Source: Membranipora membranacea
Taxonomy: Eukaryota; Bryozoa; Gymnolaemata; Cheilostomatida; Membraniporidae
Length of the DNA stretch: 64,000 bases
Assembly: GCA_914767715.1 (NCBI GenBank)
Contig: OU612070.1
Span: forward strand, 11,365,501 to 11,429,500
Direction: 5' to 3'
Under the pieces are notes generated by a model. It did not search any database. It had not been told where the DNA came from and was given only the letters and a program-made list of their open reading frames with translations. Both the position numbers and the translations under genes were made by a program. Of the stretch, positions 50,001-60,613 are shown piece by piece. Every line of letters begins with the position of its first letter. Position 1 is the first letter of the stretch.

Positions 50001-53000
50001 AGTTGATGCAGCCCAATTAATTAAATCAGAATGTCAAACTTCACCTAAAACAAAATTATTTTCATGACATTATTTTTGGCTGAAGATGGCTCCATCCATA
50101 ACAGTTCTATTATTTAAAAAGATCAAACCAAATCTGGGGCTGATAAATAAAGGTGTTTCTATTATATGTTGTAATTACAAAATAAGATTAAATCTTCATA
50201 AGCAGGATTAGCTTCCTTACACAAACATAGAACATATATGTCAGGCAGCATGGCAATTATTTTTGCTGGTATGAATGGAAACAGAACAATATAATTGATT
50301 ACACCCATGCTTGCACCAAAGGTACCAGAGACATGAGGATGTTTCATACCCAATAAACAAAACAAACAGTGTCTCAGATGTTTTAGGTATCTTAGATGAT
50401 AAACAATGCTCAAATTTAGATAGTGCAAAGCAATAAAAGCATCCACTCTTCAATAGAAAGATTATAACATCTGAAATATTCACATGTGTATGCCTTAAAA
50501 CCTCACTTATTGCTTGAATTTTGATTACATTAGTGAATCTTGGACAATTATGTCAGCCATGAACTTGCTCTTGGCATTCTCCAGATTACCAATCATTGTG
50601 AGAGTGAAGTAGATTGCTCTACCTGTTTTAATATTAATGCTATATCCTTTCACCTGTTTGGTGAGGGAATAGTGTTCCAAAAGATTATCGTAATTTTATC
50701 CAGCTTTATTCACTTGGAAGATTGGTGTGCATATTCACACAACCATCCACCCCTACCCCATCATCCCAGTCAATTTTTCTTCCTATAGAAATATAAGGGC
50801 AAATATATGTTTATTCAATTGCAGCGGATTCCTGAAGCTCTATGCATCTAAGCATTTGCCCGTGTCCAGTGTTTCCTTTGGTCAATGAGAAACCTATTTT
50901 CCTAGATAAGTACCAACACTTATGTTGAATATTGGTGTGATTATTCGCTTGGAAATGAAGATGACCTGCATCCTACAGCTGAGTCAAAACAAGATATGAT
51001 CCACACAATATTCATCATCAAAGGTCACCCAGTAAATAAAAGTGCATCATTTATTTCAGCATGATATTTTGTAGACACTGACTATTGAACCTCTATGGCA
51101 TGCTCATGCTCTATCCTGCATAATTCCAGCAAGAATAAACTGGCTTAATCACATTTTTTGAACTCATATAAAACATACAAAACATACAAAACATATAAAA
51201 CATAACACAACACCTCAATTCCTTGTAACGGCTTTAAATTACTGACCCTGGAATCGGTATGGGATGATGCTGATGGAGACCTGCCCAAATATAAATGTAC
51301 AGTTTGAGTGTAGCCTTGCTAGAAAAAAAAATAGCGGATTAAAACAGCTGTAAAACTAACTAATTATGATAAAGATAAGGAAGTAGCTCTGCTGGTTTGG
51401 TTGCATGCCCTTCACACACAGGATCATTTTCCGCTTCAGTCTTCTGACTAATGGGTTCTGTGGATGCCCAGGTGGATCCGACCTGCCTGCAAATTTTGTA
51501 CTGAATTTGGCAGCTTGATTTCTCAGTATTTGAGCTGAAACAGACCTTGTGATTTTAGCCAACATTCTAAGACTGCTAAACAGGTATATATACCAGCTAA
51601 CACACATTGGAACTTGCAATTGTTGTTCTATGTGAGTAGATGGGGTGTATCCATAGGTAGGTAAGCAGGTTAGGAAACTTAGGAAAAGAAAACCTTAACA
51701 TGCCATAATAGCATGAATATGCATTGACTCTATTTATGTTTATCTCAGGGTGCTAAGGGGGTCCGTCGACATTTTACTGCTACTTCCGCTTTTATTGGCA
51801 AATTTCTATACGTTATAATGTTCAGAGCTCATCAAAAAATTCAAAACTGAAACATGTGAGTTATTCCTCAGCATAATGGTCTGTCTCAAAACATACCTCA
51901 ACGTCAATGGGCAAGGCTAGAAAACACAGCCTCCTAACATCACAAGTTCTAAATTGGTTGCAGAGAATTTTGACTTTTCTTATTATTCTATTCACAGACA
52001 ATCTACCAAAATCACATATTTTCTTGACTGTTAGCAGTTAACTCAAGCTCTAGTTCCTACCGCCTAGGACTCCCATGTGATCTTTTAATCACAATAAAAT
52101 ATTGCTCTCAGCCATTTACCACCCTACGCAATAAGTTGATCGAAATATTCAATCCAAGGTTGATTAAAAGGTTGATAAAATCAAATGTCTTGTCATATGC
52201 CACATTCTGAAACATGGGCGCCAAAGTTCATTGCCCTAGTAGCGAGGCTGCAATATCTGTGCCAGGTTGCTCTCTGTTTGCAGGTCGGACCACAGCACTG
52301 GGGGCCAACCAAACCCCAGTAGTCGATGGACCGCAGTGGGATTCGAGCCCTCAACCTTCAGCATCTGCATGCTAAAGGTGTGGTGCTCTAACCAACTGAG
52401 CCACCTCCTACTCAAAGTATCAAACACAGTAGGGATCGGATATGATGTCCCTCAAATGATATTGTTAATCAAAGTTTCCTGCTTGTTAGTTTTTATCCCA
52501 AAAAGGGCTGGAATCTCTAAAAACTGCCTCCATATTGAAAAAAAAAGATTTTCTGGCAGAGGCCCTTACCCCCTAGGATGAAGGCACCCATCCCGCCTGG
52601 CTCTACCACTTGAAAACCAATGGATACAGACCTGGATATTCCCTATTCTGTACCTCAAGTAAAATTTGTCCAAAAAGTGGTGCGGCCAATCGGTATGCTC
52701 CCGAACAAAAAGAAGCCAAAGCAGAAAGGTTTGCCACGCATGATCTGATGCATTTACGTTAGAGAGAAAGCTGTAATTTGTCTCAATCAAAAACTAGTGT
52801 GCGAGTTTAAATAGTACATAACATTGCATGGGCTATTCATATTCAAAGACAGGGAAATAATTTGATGCAACGCTCATTTCAGTTTACAGGCAGGACCGAG
52901 CACACTCAGTGAACTCATATGGTGTGAGAGTTCATCCACCACACACTCCTTGAAAATGCCCTCAGCTCATCCATGACACCCATTTTATTTGCCTCAAACC

Positions 53001-53462
53001 CATCTCGCGAGGGAAATAATAATTATGAAGGGCTTGCCAAAACTCAGTTAGCTGTCACAATCCAATCTGGCTACTTACATTGCATTGAGATTATTTTGTT
53101 GTATCGCTCTGCTTAAACCCTATCCCCCTCCTTGGAAATTGATATCATGCTGTGGATGGGCACACCACAGAAACCAACAACACCTTTCACAGCATATGAC
53201 TACAAATTCAAACTTGATACAGTAGGATTCACTCACCAGATTCCATATAATCTTCCAAACTGTCACCAAACGATTTCTCCTGAGAAAATATAGAGAGCTG
53301 AAGCTGATGTTCTGTCTCATGCTGCCTTAGATGGTCTCTTGCTAACGTCTCATTAGTATGATATGATACTAAATCCATTATGGCAGTCAGTCCAACACAA
53401 AATCCAATGCTTTTGCGGAAGCTTATGTCGCAGTTAAGAATGGGTTTGTCTCTCTTTATCAT
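47014..53462 (-). CDS. Unrecognised multi-exon gene carried by TE2 (copy 2)
   Basis: Exons at 53462-53237, 53108-53079, 52744-52654, 51572-51483, then after an unresolved link 48912-48782, 48063-47932, 47704-47597 and 47115-47014. Sequence, phases and splice sites match copy 1, so both copies are equally intact. Function is not recognised. Confidence 0.6.
49221..49608 (-). pseudogene. Ty3/gypsy RNase H relic inside TE2 copy 2
   Basis: Same fragment and same disruptions as 34803-35190, so it was already part of TE2 before the element moved. Confidence 0.8.
52329..52411 (-). repeat. tRNA-like unit in TE2 copy 2
   Basis: Same A-box and B-box sequences as 37911-37993. Confidence 0.6.
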
Positions 53463-53659
53463 ATACTAATAGGTACTAGGAAAATAAAAATGAATGTTCA
53501 CTCATGAAGAGCTTAATTACAAATGACATACAACACAATTTACAACACACCTATGGAGTGAAAGTGAAAGCACTACATGTGTGCAGGGATGTGCTTTCAC
53601 TTTACCTTTAAATCTGTACTTGACCTATATTTTGAATTCTATGTCATTCAGCACGCACC

Positions 53660-53668
53660 TTGAAGAAC
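53660..53668. repeat. Right target-site duplication of TE2 copy 2
   Basis: TTGAAGAAC, identical to 44369-44377. It starts with TTGAAG, while the copy 1 target starts with TAGAAG. Confidence 0.85.
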
Positions 53669-54018
53669 ACTCATTCATTGAATGCTGATGTGCAGCAAAG
53701 AAAGAGGGTTCACACCACGACCCGTCAATATTGTATTTAAGCTGGGAAAAGCATTGGCTAAAGCTTTTAACGACCCAACCACAAATCTTTGTATTCACTG
53801 GCCAACAAAATTTTCTTTTTCCCAGCAGAAGATATTTTCCTATTTTTTAGCTTAATTTGTCATTTAAAGAGACATAGGTAGTTGATATTTTGATTTGCAG
53901 TCACACATTGACTTGGAACCATTGGCAAAAAACCGTGTCAAGTTCTTAGCCTGGGGTAGAACTGCACAATAATATATTTCTATATTGGCTAATATTTCAA
54001 ATCACAGGTCAGGACAGG

Positions 54019-54050
54019 CAATGAACTCCCTCTGAAGAGGGAGTTCATTG
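54019..54050. mobile_element. 32-bp micro-hairpin insertion, AATGA family
   Basis: CAATGAACTCCCTC and GAGGGAGTTCATTG form a perfect 14-bp stem around the loop TGAA. GGACAGG borders both sides (54012-54018 and 54051-54057). The 17-bp element at 5875-5891 looks like a shortened relative. Confidence 0.65.
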
Positions 54051-54060
54051 GGACAGGTCT

Positions 54061-54175
54061 ACTCCAAAACATAGGTCCCTGGCTATTTTTGACCAAGGAG
54101 TTACTCCTTGGTTTGACTGCCCCCTGAAACACTAGGGGGGCAGTTAAACATTGCCAGAGACCCATATTTTGGAGT
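54061..54175. repeat. Foldback MITE with a nested micro-hairpin
   Basis: Arms ACTCCAAAACATAGGTCCCT and, inverted, AGACCCATATTTTGGAGT pair, closing on ACTGCCCCC / GGGGGCAGT. The left arm is interrupted by a 17-bp palindrome at 54094-54110. Removing that palindrome with one 7-bp repeat makes the two arms align without a gap. Confidence 0.65.
54094..54110. mobile_element. 17-bp micro-hairpin insertion, CAAGGAG family, nested in a foldback arm
   Basis: CAAGGAGTTACTCCTTG, bordered by TTTTGAC on the left and GTTTGAC on the right. The opposite arm of the host foldback reads GTTTAAC at the empty site, so G is probably the original base and the left repeat has mutated. It is a shortened relative of 59532-59562. 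Confidence 0.65.
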
Positions 54176-54703
54176 TGATATGTTGTTTCAACTCAATTCA
54201 ACTCTCACCTGTAGTCTCACCTGTAGTCGTCCTATCACCACCATCTTGTTGTAGATGATTTCAGCAATTGGTTTTCCGCACTAGATTTCCGTTCTCAGTT
54301 CAGCAACATGGCAGTGGAAATGGGTCCCAAGAGGTGCCAAACCCTTGGGATTATCGAAGATATTAACTACTTGCTGGTTTGTTGTGGGTCAAGTAAGGAC
54401 TTTCCATTACAAAATAAAGTACAGTTGTGAAATACCCTTAACTAGTGGTTCCTACATATCGTAGCAGCGGGTGGATTGTGTATACCCACAAATGAGTGTA
54501 GCGAAAGTGGAGAGCTGAGCCTAGCATACACGTGCCCCAGCATGCAATCACACGAATCCAACATGCATTCAGACAAGCACACTTTGCCTGCCATTGTACT
54601 CCTTTGTTCACCAAACAAGAGGCCTTTTGTTACACAACTCTCATAGGTGCATTGGGGCATGTCTCCCTGACATCGGCCCCCAGGGCCTATCCAACAGGGT
54701 CTT

Positions 54704-57110
54704 TTAGAACTGTACTTTATTTTGTAATGCAGGTTGCAGAGAGTTCCAGTCGGTACCAGTTCGGATGAAATAAGAACGCTGGTGATGTTTTGTGGAGCAG
54801 TGAGGTACCAAGTATTGTTGGTTATGCCTCCTGTTGTTAATTATTGCTTTCGGATAGAGGTGCTGGAGTATGATTTCGGGCCGATCATGATGGTATGAGT
54901 TGAAGATGGTCAGTCTTCGGTGTTTCCTTCGTGTCGCGAGGGTGTCCCAGTCGAGATCAGAGAGATGTTTGGTGATACTCGTCTTCCTGCCTGTGAACTT
55001 GATGTTACATGCCATCCGTATTGCCCGTCTTTGTACTGCTTCAATATCCCTTTCTTGGGTTTTACCAAGACAGTCCCATGCTGCCGATGCATATTCAAGT
55101 TTTGGGCGAATGAGCTGTTTGTAAGCCATGGTTTTAATGTCCTGAGACGAAGTCTGGACATTCCTTCGTAGGAATCCAAGTCGGAATTGAGCTTTCCCAG
55201 TTATTGAAGCGACATGGGAGTTGAAAGTTAGACCATCATCTTCTACTACTCCTAGATATTTAGTCTCTGATGTTCTTGGTATTGTAGTGTCGTGAATCGA
55301 TAGCGAATGAGTAGAAGGTGAGCGTTTGCGTGAGAAGAGTATATGTTCACTGAATGTTGCATTTAATGCCATGTCCCACTTATGTTCCCATTCTTCGAGT
55401 TTGTCCAGATCTACCTGCAGAGTTTCCTTATTTGCTGCAGTATTGTAAACGATGGTATCATCAGCAAAGAGACACACAGATGATGAGATGCCTGCAGGTA
55501 GATCATTAATGTAGTATAAGAACAGAATTGGACCCATTACTGACCCCTGAGGAACACCTGAGGTAACTTGTTCTGATTGAGAGAATTTGTCCTCGATGAC
55601 AACCCTTTGACTGCGGTTACACAGGAACTCCTTTATCCACGAGCAGGTCTGAAAGGGCACTCCATATTCGTATAGCTTGTGAACAAGTTTGCAATGATTG
55701 ACTTTGTCAAAAGCCTATGCAAAGTCTAGAATACAAGCATCCATTTCATGGCCATCATCTAGCTGTTTGGATAGGTCAGAGAGAAGTTCGATGAGCTGTG
55801 TTTCGCAGCTTCTGTTTCTCCGGAAGCTGTGTTGTTGGTCACAGAATAGTTTAGTGGACTCGGCAAAATTCATAAGTTGACTGGCAAGGATGTGTTCCAT
55901 CACTTTGCACACTATACAAGTAAGACTTATTGGACGATAGTTGGATGGTTCATATTTCTCACCCTTTTTAAAGAGGGGACATACTGACACTGTCATCCGG
56001 TACAACCGCAGTGTCCAATGAAATCTGGAAAAGTGTTGTGAGAGGTCGTGCAATGATGTCAGCTAACTCCGTCAGAATCATATGACTCAGATTGTCAGGT
56101 CCACGTGACTTGTGTGGATTCAGGGATTGGAGTTGCTTTAACACACCGCGTTCGTCAATGTGAATATCCGGCATTTTCTGGTTATTTATTGTCTGATATA
56201 GGCTGGAGTAGTCATGCTCTGGTTTGGAGAAAACAGAGTGGAACTGCTTATTCAGGATATCGGCCATTTCAATTGAAATCCCCCGCTAGGATCTAGCCAA
56301 ATCGGTTCTTTCTCTGATGGAGTTGTCTCAAACATTCAGTGAGGTCTTCAATTGTTTTTGAGTCTGATACATCTGGACGATAGCATCCTCCTATGATGAT
56401 ATCTTTATGTCCTCGGCATTTTATTTTCACCCAGATGTTTTCAGAGTTATGATTGGTTTTGATTGTGATGATATTGCTGGTTATGGTTTTATTTACAGCA
56501 ATCATAACTCCTCCATGAGCATCTGATTTTCTGTCCTTTCTCTATATGTCAAAGTTTTCACAGCATAGCTCAGAGTCGAGTATATCCGGATGGAACCATG
56601 TCTCTGTTGCTATGTTTATGTCTGGTTGGCTAGTTTCGATCAAGTTAGTCCAGACACCCCTTTTTGCCATGAGGGACTGGCAGTTTACGTTCAGCATTCT
56701 CAGAGGTCTGCTGTTTAGCTTTAATGGTTTGAGTTTGGCAGGAGATGACGATTTCTACGGTTCAATATTGGCAGATCCAGATAAGAACTGAAGGAGGATG
56801 TGGTAGTATTGAGAGGTTGTGGGCCGTCGTAGGTGTCATCTGGATAGAACAGGTTGAATATTGTTCTTGTGTAGTTCTTAGAGTTGCATTTACGGTATTC
56901 CCACTCCACATTTGTGTTGTTGAGTCGGCTGTAGTTTGCTGAGTGAATATTCTGACAGTCTATGTGGTACCATGTGTAGCAGTTATCACAGAGCACACCT
57001 TTGTGCTCCCAACCAACAGGATGGCAACAGGCACCACACAGATATATACTCGATATTTCATCCACGGAGGTGTTTATAGTTTGATCAGTTCCCATGTTGA
57101 TAGAGTTCAA
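54704..57110 (-). pseudogene. Degenerate non-LTR retrotransposon (PHD finger, endonuclease, reverse transcriptase), CR1-like
   Basis: Minus-strand order: a PHD-type zinc finger near 57050-56900 (LCGACCHPVGW, LCDNCYTWYHIDC), the N-terminal half of an apurinic-type endonuclease (around 56700-56293, broken by stops), then reverse transcriptase from 56267 to 54704 (SNYRPISLT, SGVPQGSVMGP, FADD catalytic box). Damage: the C-terminal endonuclease half and linker are missing, there is a frame change near 55990, and an in-frame TAG interrupts the RT at 55715-55717. The RT C-terminal part (318 codons) is still open. The single PHD-endonuclease-RT layout fits CR1-like LINEs. The exact 5' and 3' ends were not found. 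Confidence 0.85.
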
Positions 57111-57504
57111 TGTCCTTTAACTAAATTCAGATTATTTCTATTGTTTGTTGAACTAAGATTTTTGGCGGGAAGATCTTCAAACAGTTAATAATAAAAGTTC
57201 TGTAAGTTTGAGCAGTGAAATTTGTTGCCAGATACACAGCAGATTGTGTGTAAAATATTTGTAGTGACTAAGAGTTGATGAGCAGTGGGTTGAGACTTCT
57301 ATTCAGCAATATCAGCAAGATTTATTCAAGAGCTAAAGTTTTCCAACTTCCTCCATTGGTGACCTTGACCTTGACTAATCATTGGGTCTTAGTTTCTTGT
57401 TGTTTGTACCAACCACTCAAGTCATGTGCCCCTCCCTGTGACTAAAATACCTTTACCTTGCTTGCTAATGTTCAATATCAACTACAGAATACTTGATACT
57501 AGAC

Positions 57505-57545
57505 ATTGGCAATGTAACGATATGAAAGTGCCAGGGGCCCATGGA
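57505..57545. repeat. Relic of the CATGGG MITE family
   Basis: GACATTGGCAATGTAACG followed by GTGCCAGGGGCCCATGG matches the right arm of the 43687-43846 element. Confidence 0.5.
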
Positions 57546-57997
57546 ACCAGGGACTTTTTAAGAACCCTGATTAGTTAGCTCATATCAAGGTTGACATTCT
57601 AATTATTAGTATGTATGTAAGTAAGTATGGCATGTAACTTTTATATTGTAAGTATAAACCCTTGTACGTCCTGAAAAAGTCTGGGACCCCAAAGTACTCA
57701 GGAACCAGCTCACCATGAATTACAGGTGCTTGCAATGTTCAGCAAAATCCAAAATTGTGTGTGACAGGCAAAAGTTCATCAGGTCTGTCTCTTAATGCTA
57801 TTTCATTACCGCAACTGGATCTTCTTGAACTGGAGAGGGAGGACATTGCTGGGTAAATATTTCCTCTCACCCCGTATAGACTGCACACATCAAAGTCCAT
57901 TAACCCAATGACTAGGCCCCAGACATGGAGAATAGATTTTTTTATGAAATGATTGTGTTTACAGTTGCTGCGTTATCTACTATACTACAAGTACAAT

Positions 57998-59384
57998 ATG
58001 TCGAGCAGAGCAGCTTTTTGGAAACAGGGAGCTCCCTTCTTTGTAAGTGCAGACACACTCATATCACTCTTGTCACGTATATCAACATCCAAACTCTTGT
58101 CAACTAGCTGTCTCAAACCTATATTTTAATTCACACAGTGGGTTAGATTTGAAGAATGTTACATTGAACATAAATTTTTTTCTTTTACGAGATGTTAATT
58201 ATTGAGTTGAATAAGCAGTATTTCTGATCGTTATTACTAATATCAAAATAAACTGTTCACTGAAATTTACCACAATTTCCAAGCAATGATATAGTGAATT
58301 AAGGAGTCCACTTTAGAATGAACACTATGATTCTAAAGCACAACAAACTAATTTCTGTTATACAGGTTATGGTAATAGCTGCACCTTATGGTCTGCAATA
58401 TTTCAACAGCTTACGATATGAGTTCCGTAAAACAACATCTGTGAGTAAATAATAATAATATGTCACATCTGATTTGGTTAGAGGAGTGAATATTACCAGA
58501 GTTTAGTGTAGCTAGTAATGGGGGGGGTGGGGGGGGTGACTCCATATTTGCTAGCACAAATTTTCACTTGCTATGGTGAGAGTTTATTGCTGAGTGTATG
58601 TTAGCAAGCCATTAATTCCAGAATTTCAAGCTTGCAAGAATAGTAAACCTTTCCTCATGCAAGTTTTTAATTCCTTCGGGCATATATCTGCTGGAATTGA
58701 TAACGGATAACGTTAAACCAATGGGTATCTTAAATGTTCCTACAATTGAAATAGTATACTTACTTGAAATACAGCTATGTACACCTACATGTGGGCTGAT
58801 GTGTTAGCCTGTGCAGGGAGGATGGGATCTCCCACCCTCCCTGGCCTGTGCAAGTAGATGTACATTACTTATAAACAATAAAGCATTCTGTCATCTGCCT
58901 GCAGGTTTCACAGGAGGACAGTATCAAATACCAGGAGGTGGACCAAGCAGAGAAAAGTGGTGCTCTAGTAGATGACTATCTACAGAAAGAGATTGGGGTG
59001 AGACGATTTAATTAAATGAAAATCAGTAACCAATCGTGTCATGTGTACAAAAAAAGATTAACTCAAAGTACATATTTTGGGGAGGGGGGCCTTTCAATAG
59101 GAATGAAAGAGGCCATCGGAGCTACTTTATTGTTATCAGTTTTGCGAAAAATCCTCGCTGGTTTATTATTTCCATTTGGCTAAGTTGATCCAATCTCATT
59201 GGAAATACTAGATCACTGCATTGTAATTTCATAGTGCCTAGTTATTTAGCAAATTGATAAAATTCCTTTATAGAAAGCTCAAAAGCAGGCAAAGGAAGAA
59301 TATGTTAACATACGCGGACCGCGTCCATGGGAAGATTCCAAAGAAGTACAGAGACAACAGCGCGAAGCGCTCTCTAAAAGTTGA
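57998..59384 (+). CDS. COX16: COX16, cytochrome c oxidase assembly protein (4 exons)
   Basis: Small inner-mitochondrial-membrane protein needed to assemble complex IV (copper insertion into COX2). Exons 57998-58042, 58366-58440, 58905-58997 and 59274-59384, all phase 0, give 107 aa; human COX16 is 106 aa. Features: a short basic N-terminus, a hydrophobic stretch (VMVIAAPYGLQYF), YEFRKTTS after the membrane segment, and the family signature YVNIRGPRPWED near the C-terminus. The start is the first ATG of the exon ending GAPFF|GTAAGT. The longer overlapping frame beginning at 57925 is in another phase and is not used. It is divergent from MTARC and separated from it by TE2 copy 2 and the LINE. 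Confidence 0.92.
58815..58843. mobile_element. 29-bp micro-hairpin insertion, AGGGAGG family, in COX16 intron 2
   Basis: Starts AGGGAGGATGGGA and ends TCCCACCCTCCCTG. GCCTGTGC is an exact 8-bp direct repeat at 58807-58814 and 58844-58851. Confidence 0.7.
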
Positions 59385-59531
59385 TGCAGCTTTATTTGGC
59401 GAGTGAAGCCTTTGATAAGTTGAAGGTCAGTGGGACCAACTGAGTTTTTTATTCATGTTGGGACTGATATCACAGATGCCTAGTTTCTAATCAACGTAGA
59501 AAAAAATACTGGTCTTGTCATAAACTTTAAC

Positions 59532-59562
59532 CAAGGAGTAACAGCGACCCTGTTACTCCTTG
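59532..59562. mobile_element. 31-bp micro-hairpin insertion, CAAGGAG family, 3' of COX16
   Basis: Arms CAAGGAGTAACAG and CTGTTACTCCTTG around CGACC. CTTTAAC is an exact 7-bp direct repeat at 59525-59531 and 59563-59569. It lies in the likely COX16 3' UTR, so the hairpin may be transcribed. Confidence 0.7.
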
Positions 59563-60341
59563 CTTTAACAAGGCCGCGATGGTTGCCTTTCTGCTTGATA
59601 GTCTTAATATTGTACAGTGTTGAACGCTCACTCCTGGTAGTTTTTCTTACAAGTGTTTGTGCCAATATGGATTATCCTTTCAGCATATTTTGTTTTTTCC
59701 CCTTTATATTCAATTTTTTAAAGTTTCTATCGATTGTCTGCTCTTGACTAAAAAAAGGGGACGACTCTAGATACATCTACTTTATAATTCGATGATATCA
59801 AATTACAAAGTATATATAATATGATATCTGTGTCATTAAATGCTATATCACGTTTATAAATTATGACTGAATCATCTGATATCTAATTTATATTATTATG
59901 TATAATGATGATTGTATAAATTATTATTATTATGAACTTCAGTACCCACCGACCAATGGATGAATCAAATAAGACCATGTGAAAACAACAAAAAAATATA
60001 AAAGAAACAATAAGAAGGCATTGACGTATTATGTGTATTTATAAAAAAGGCTTTTTCTGTAAAGAGCAGTGTTGGATTTAGTGAGGGTCGTGGTTTTGTG
60101 ATGGTGCCTGTCATTTATTGTTAGCGAATGTAGGTGATGGTACTGTGGATGGCTGGTGTTCTTTCTCACATTATTGACATACTTTATGCAGCATATGTCC
60201 ATATAAACACCTAGTTCTGTTAAATTTAATGCTGCATGTCTTTTAATTTTTAATATGATACGTTCTTTACCCAGATTTGTAGTGAAAACTCAGGTTTATA
60301 TTTTATTACTATTCTAGCTATCAAGATCTGGTACACATTCC

Positions 60342-60347
60342 AATAAA
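60342..60347 (+). terminator. Candidate polyadenylation signal for COX16
   Basis: AATAAA 958 bp after the COX16 stop, before the convergent gene's stop at 60616. No nearer canonical site was chosen by eye, so this is tentative. Confidence 0.25.
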
Positions 60348-60613
60348 ATTGTGAACATGATCAATAGCATATAACGCTATGTAAAGTATTGTCTCTGGAA
60401 ATCCCAAGTTTATATGTAACCACAGAGTGTTTTGAGATTCGAGATGTGATTCTTTTAAAACATAATTCAAATAGCAGCGTAGGTATGGTTTTACCGGTTC
60501 TATGAGTTAGCCAATAGAGAGTGGCAACACATGAAAATGAAATAGAAAACTCTTGATCATTATTTTGAAACAAGTTATTATTCAGGCTTTATCTTCTCTC
60601 TCTCTTTATTCTC

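Larger units (their letters stand above)
44378..53659. mobile_element. TE2 copy 2: 9,282-bp element between MTARC and COX16
   Basis: Same sequence and orientation as 29960-39241; every stretch compared by eye and every shared translated frame was identical. Its own 9-bp direct repeat is TTGAAGAAC, different from copy 1, which marks an independent insertion. It lies about 960 bp upstream of the MTARC start codon, in the divergent interval towards COX16. Confidence 0.9.

Noticed and set aside
29960-53659. Assembly duplication as the explanation for the repeated 9.28 kb
   Set aside because: Flanks differ immediately outside and each copy has a distinct exact 9-bp direct repeat, which an assembly error would not create.
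54309-54394. Possible coding first exon (MAVEMGPKRCQ) upstream of COX16
   Set aside because: A donor-like site follows, but its phase does not match COX16 exon 2 and the peptide is not recognised.
57925-58107. Alternative start of COX16 at 57925
   Set aside because: Different frame from the exon that splices in phase to the COX16 signature; the ATG at 57998 gives the family's normal length.
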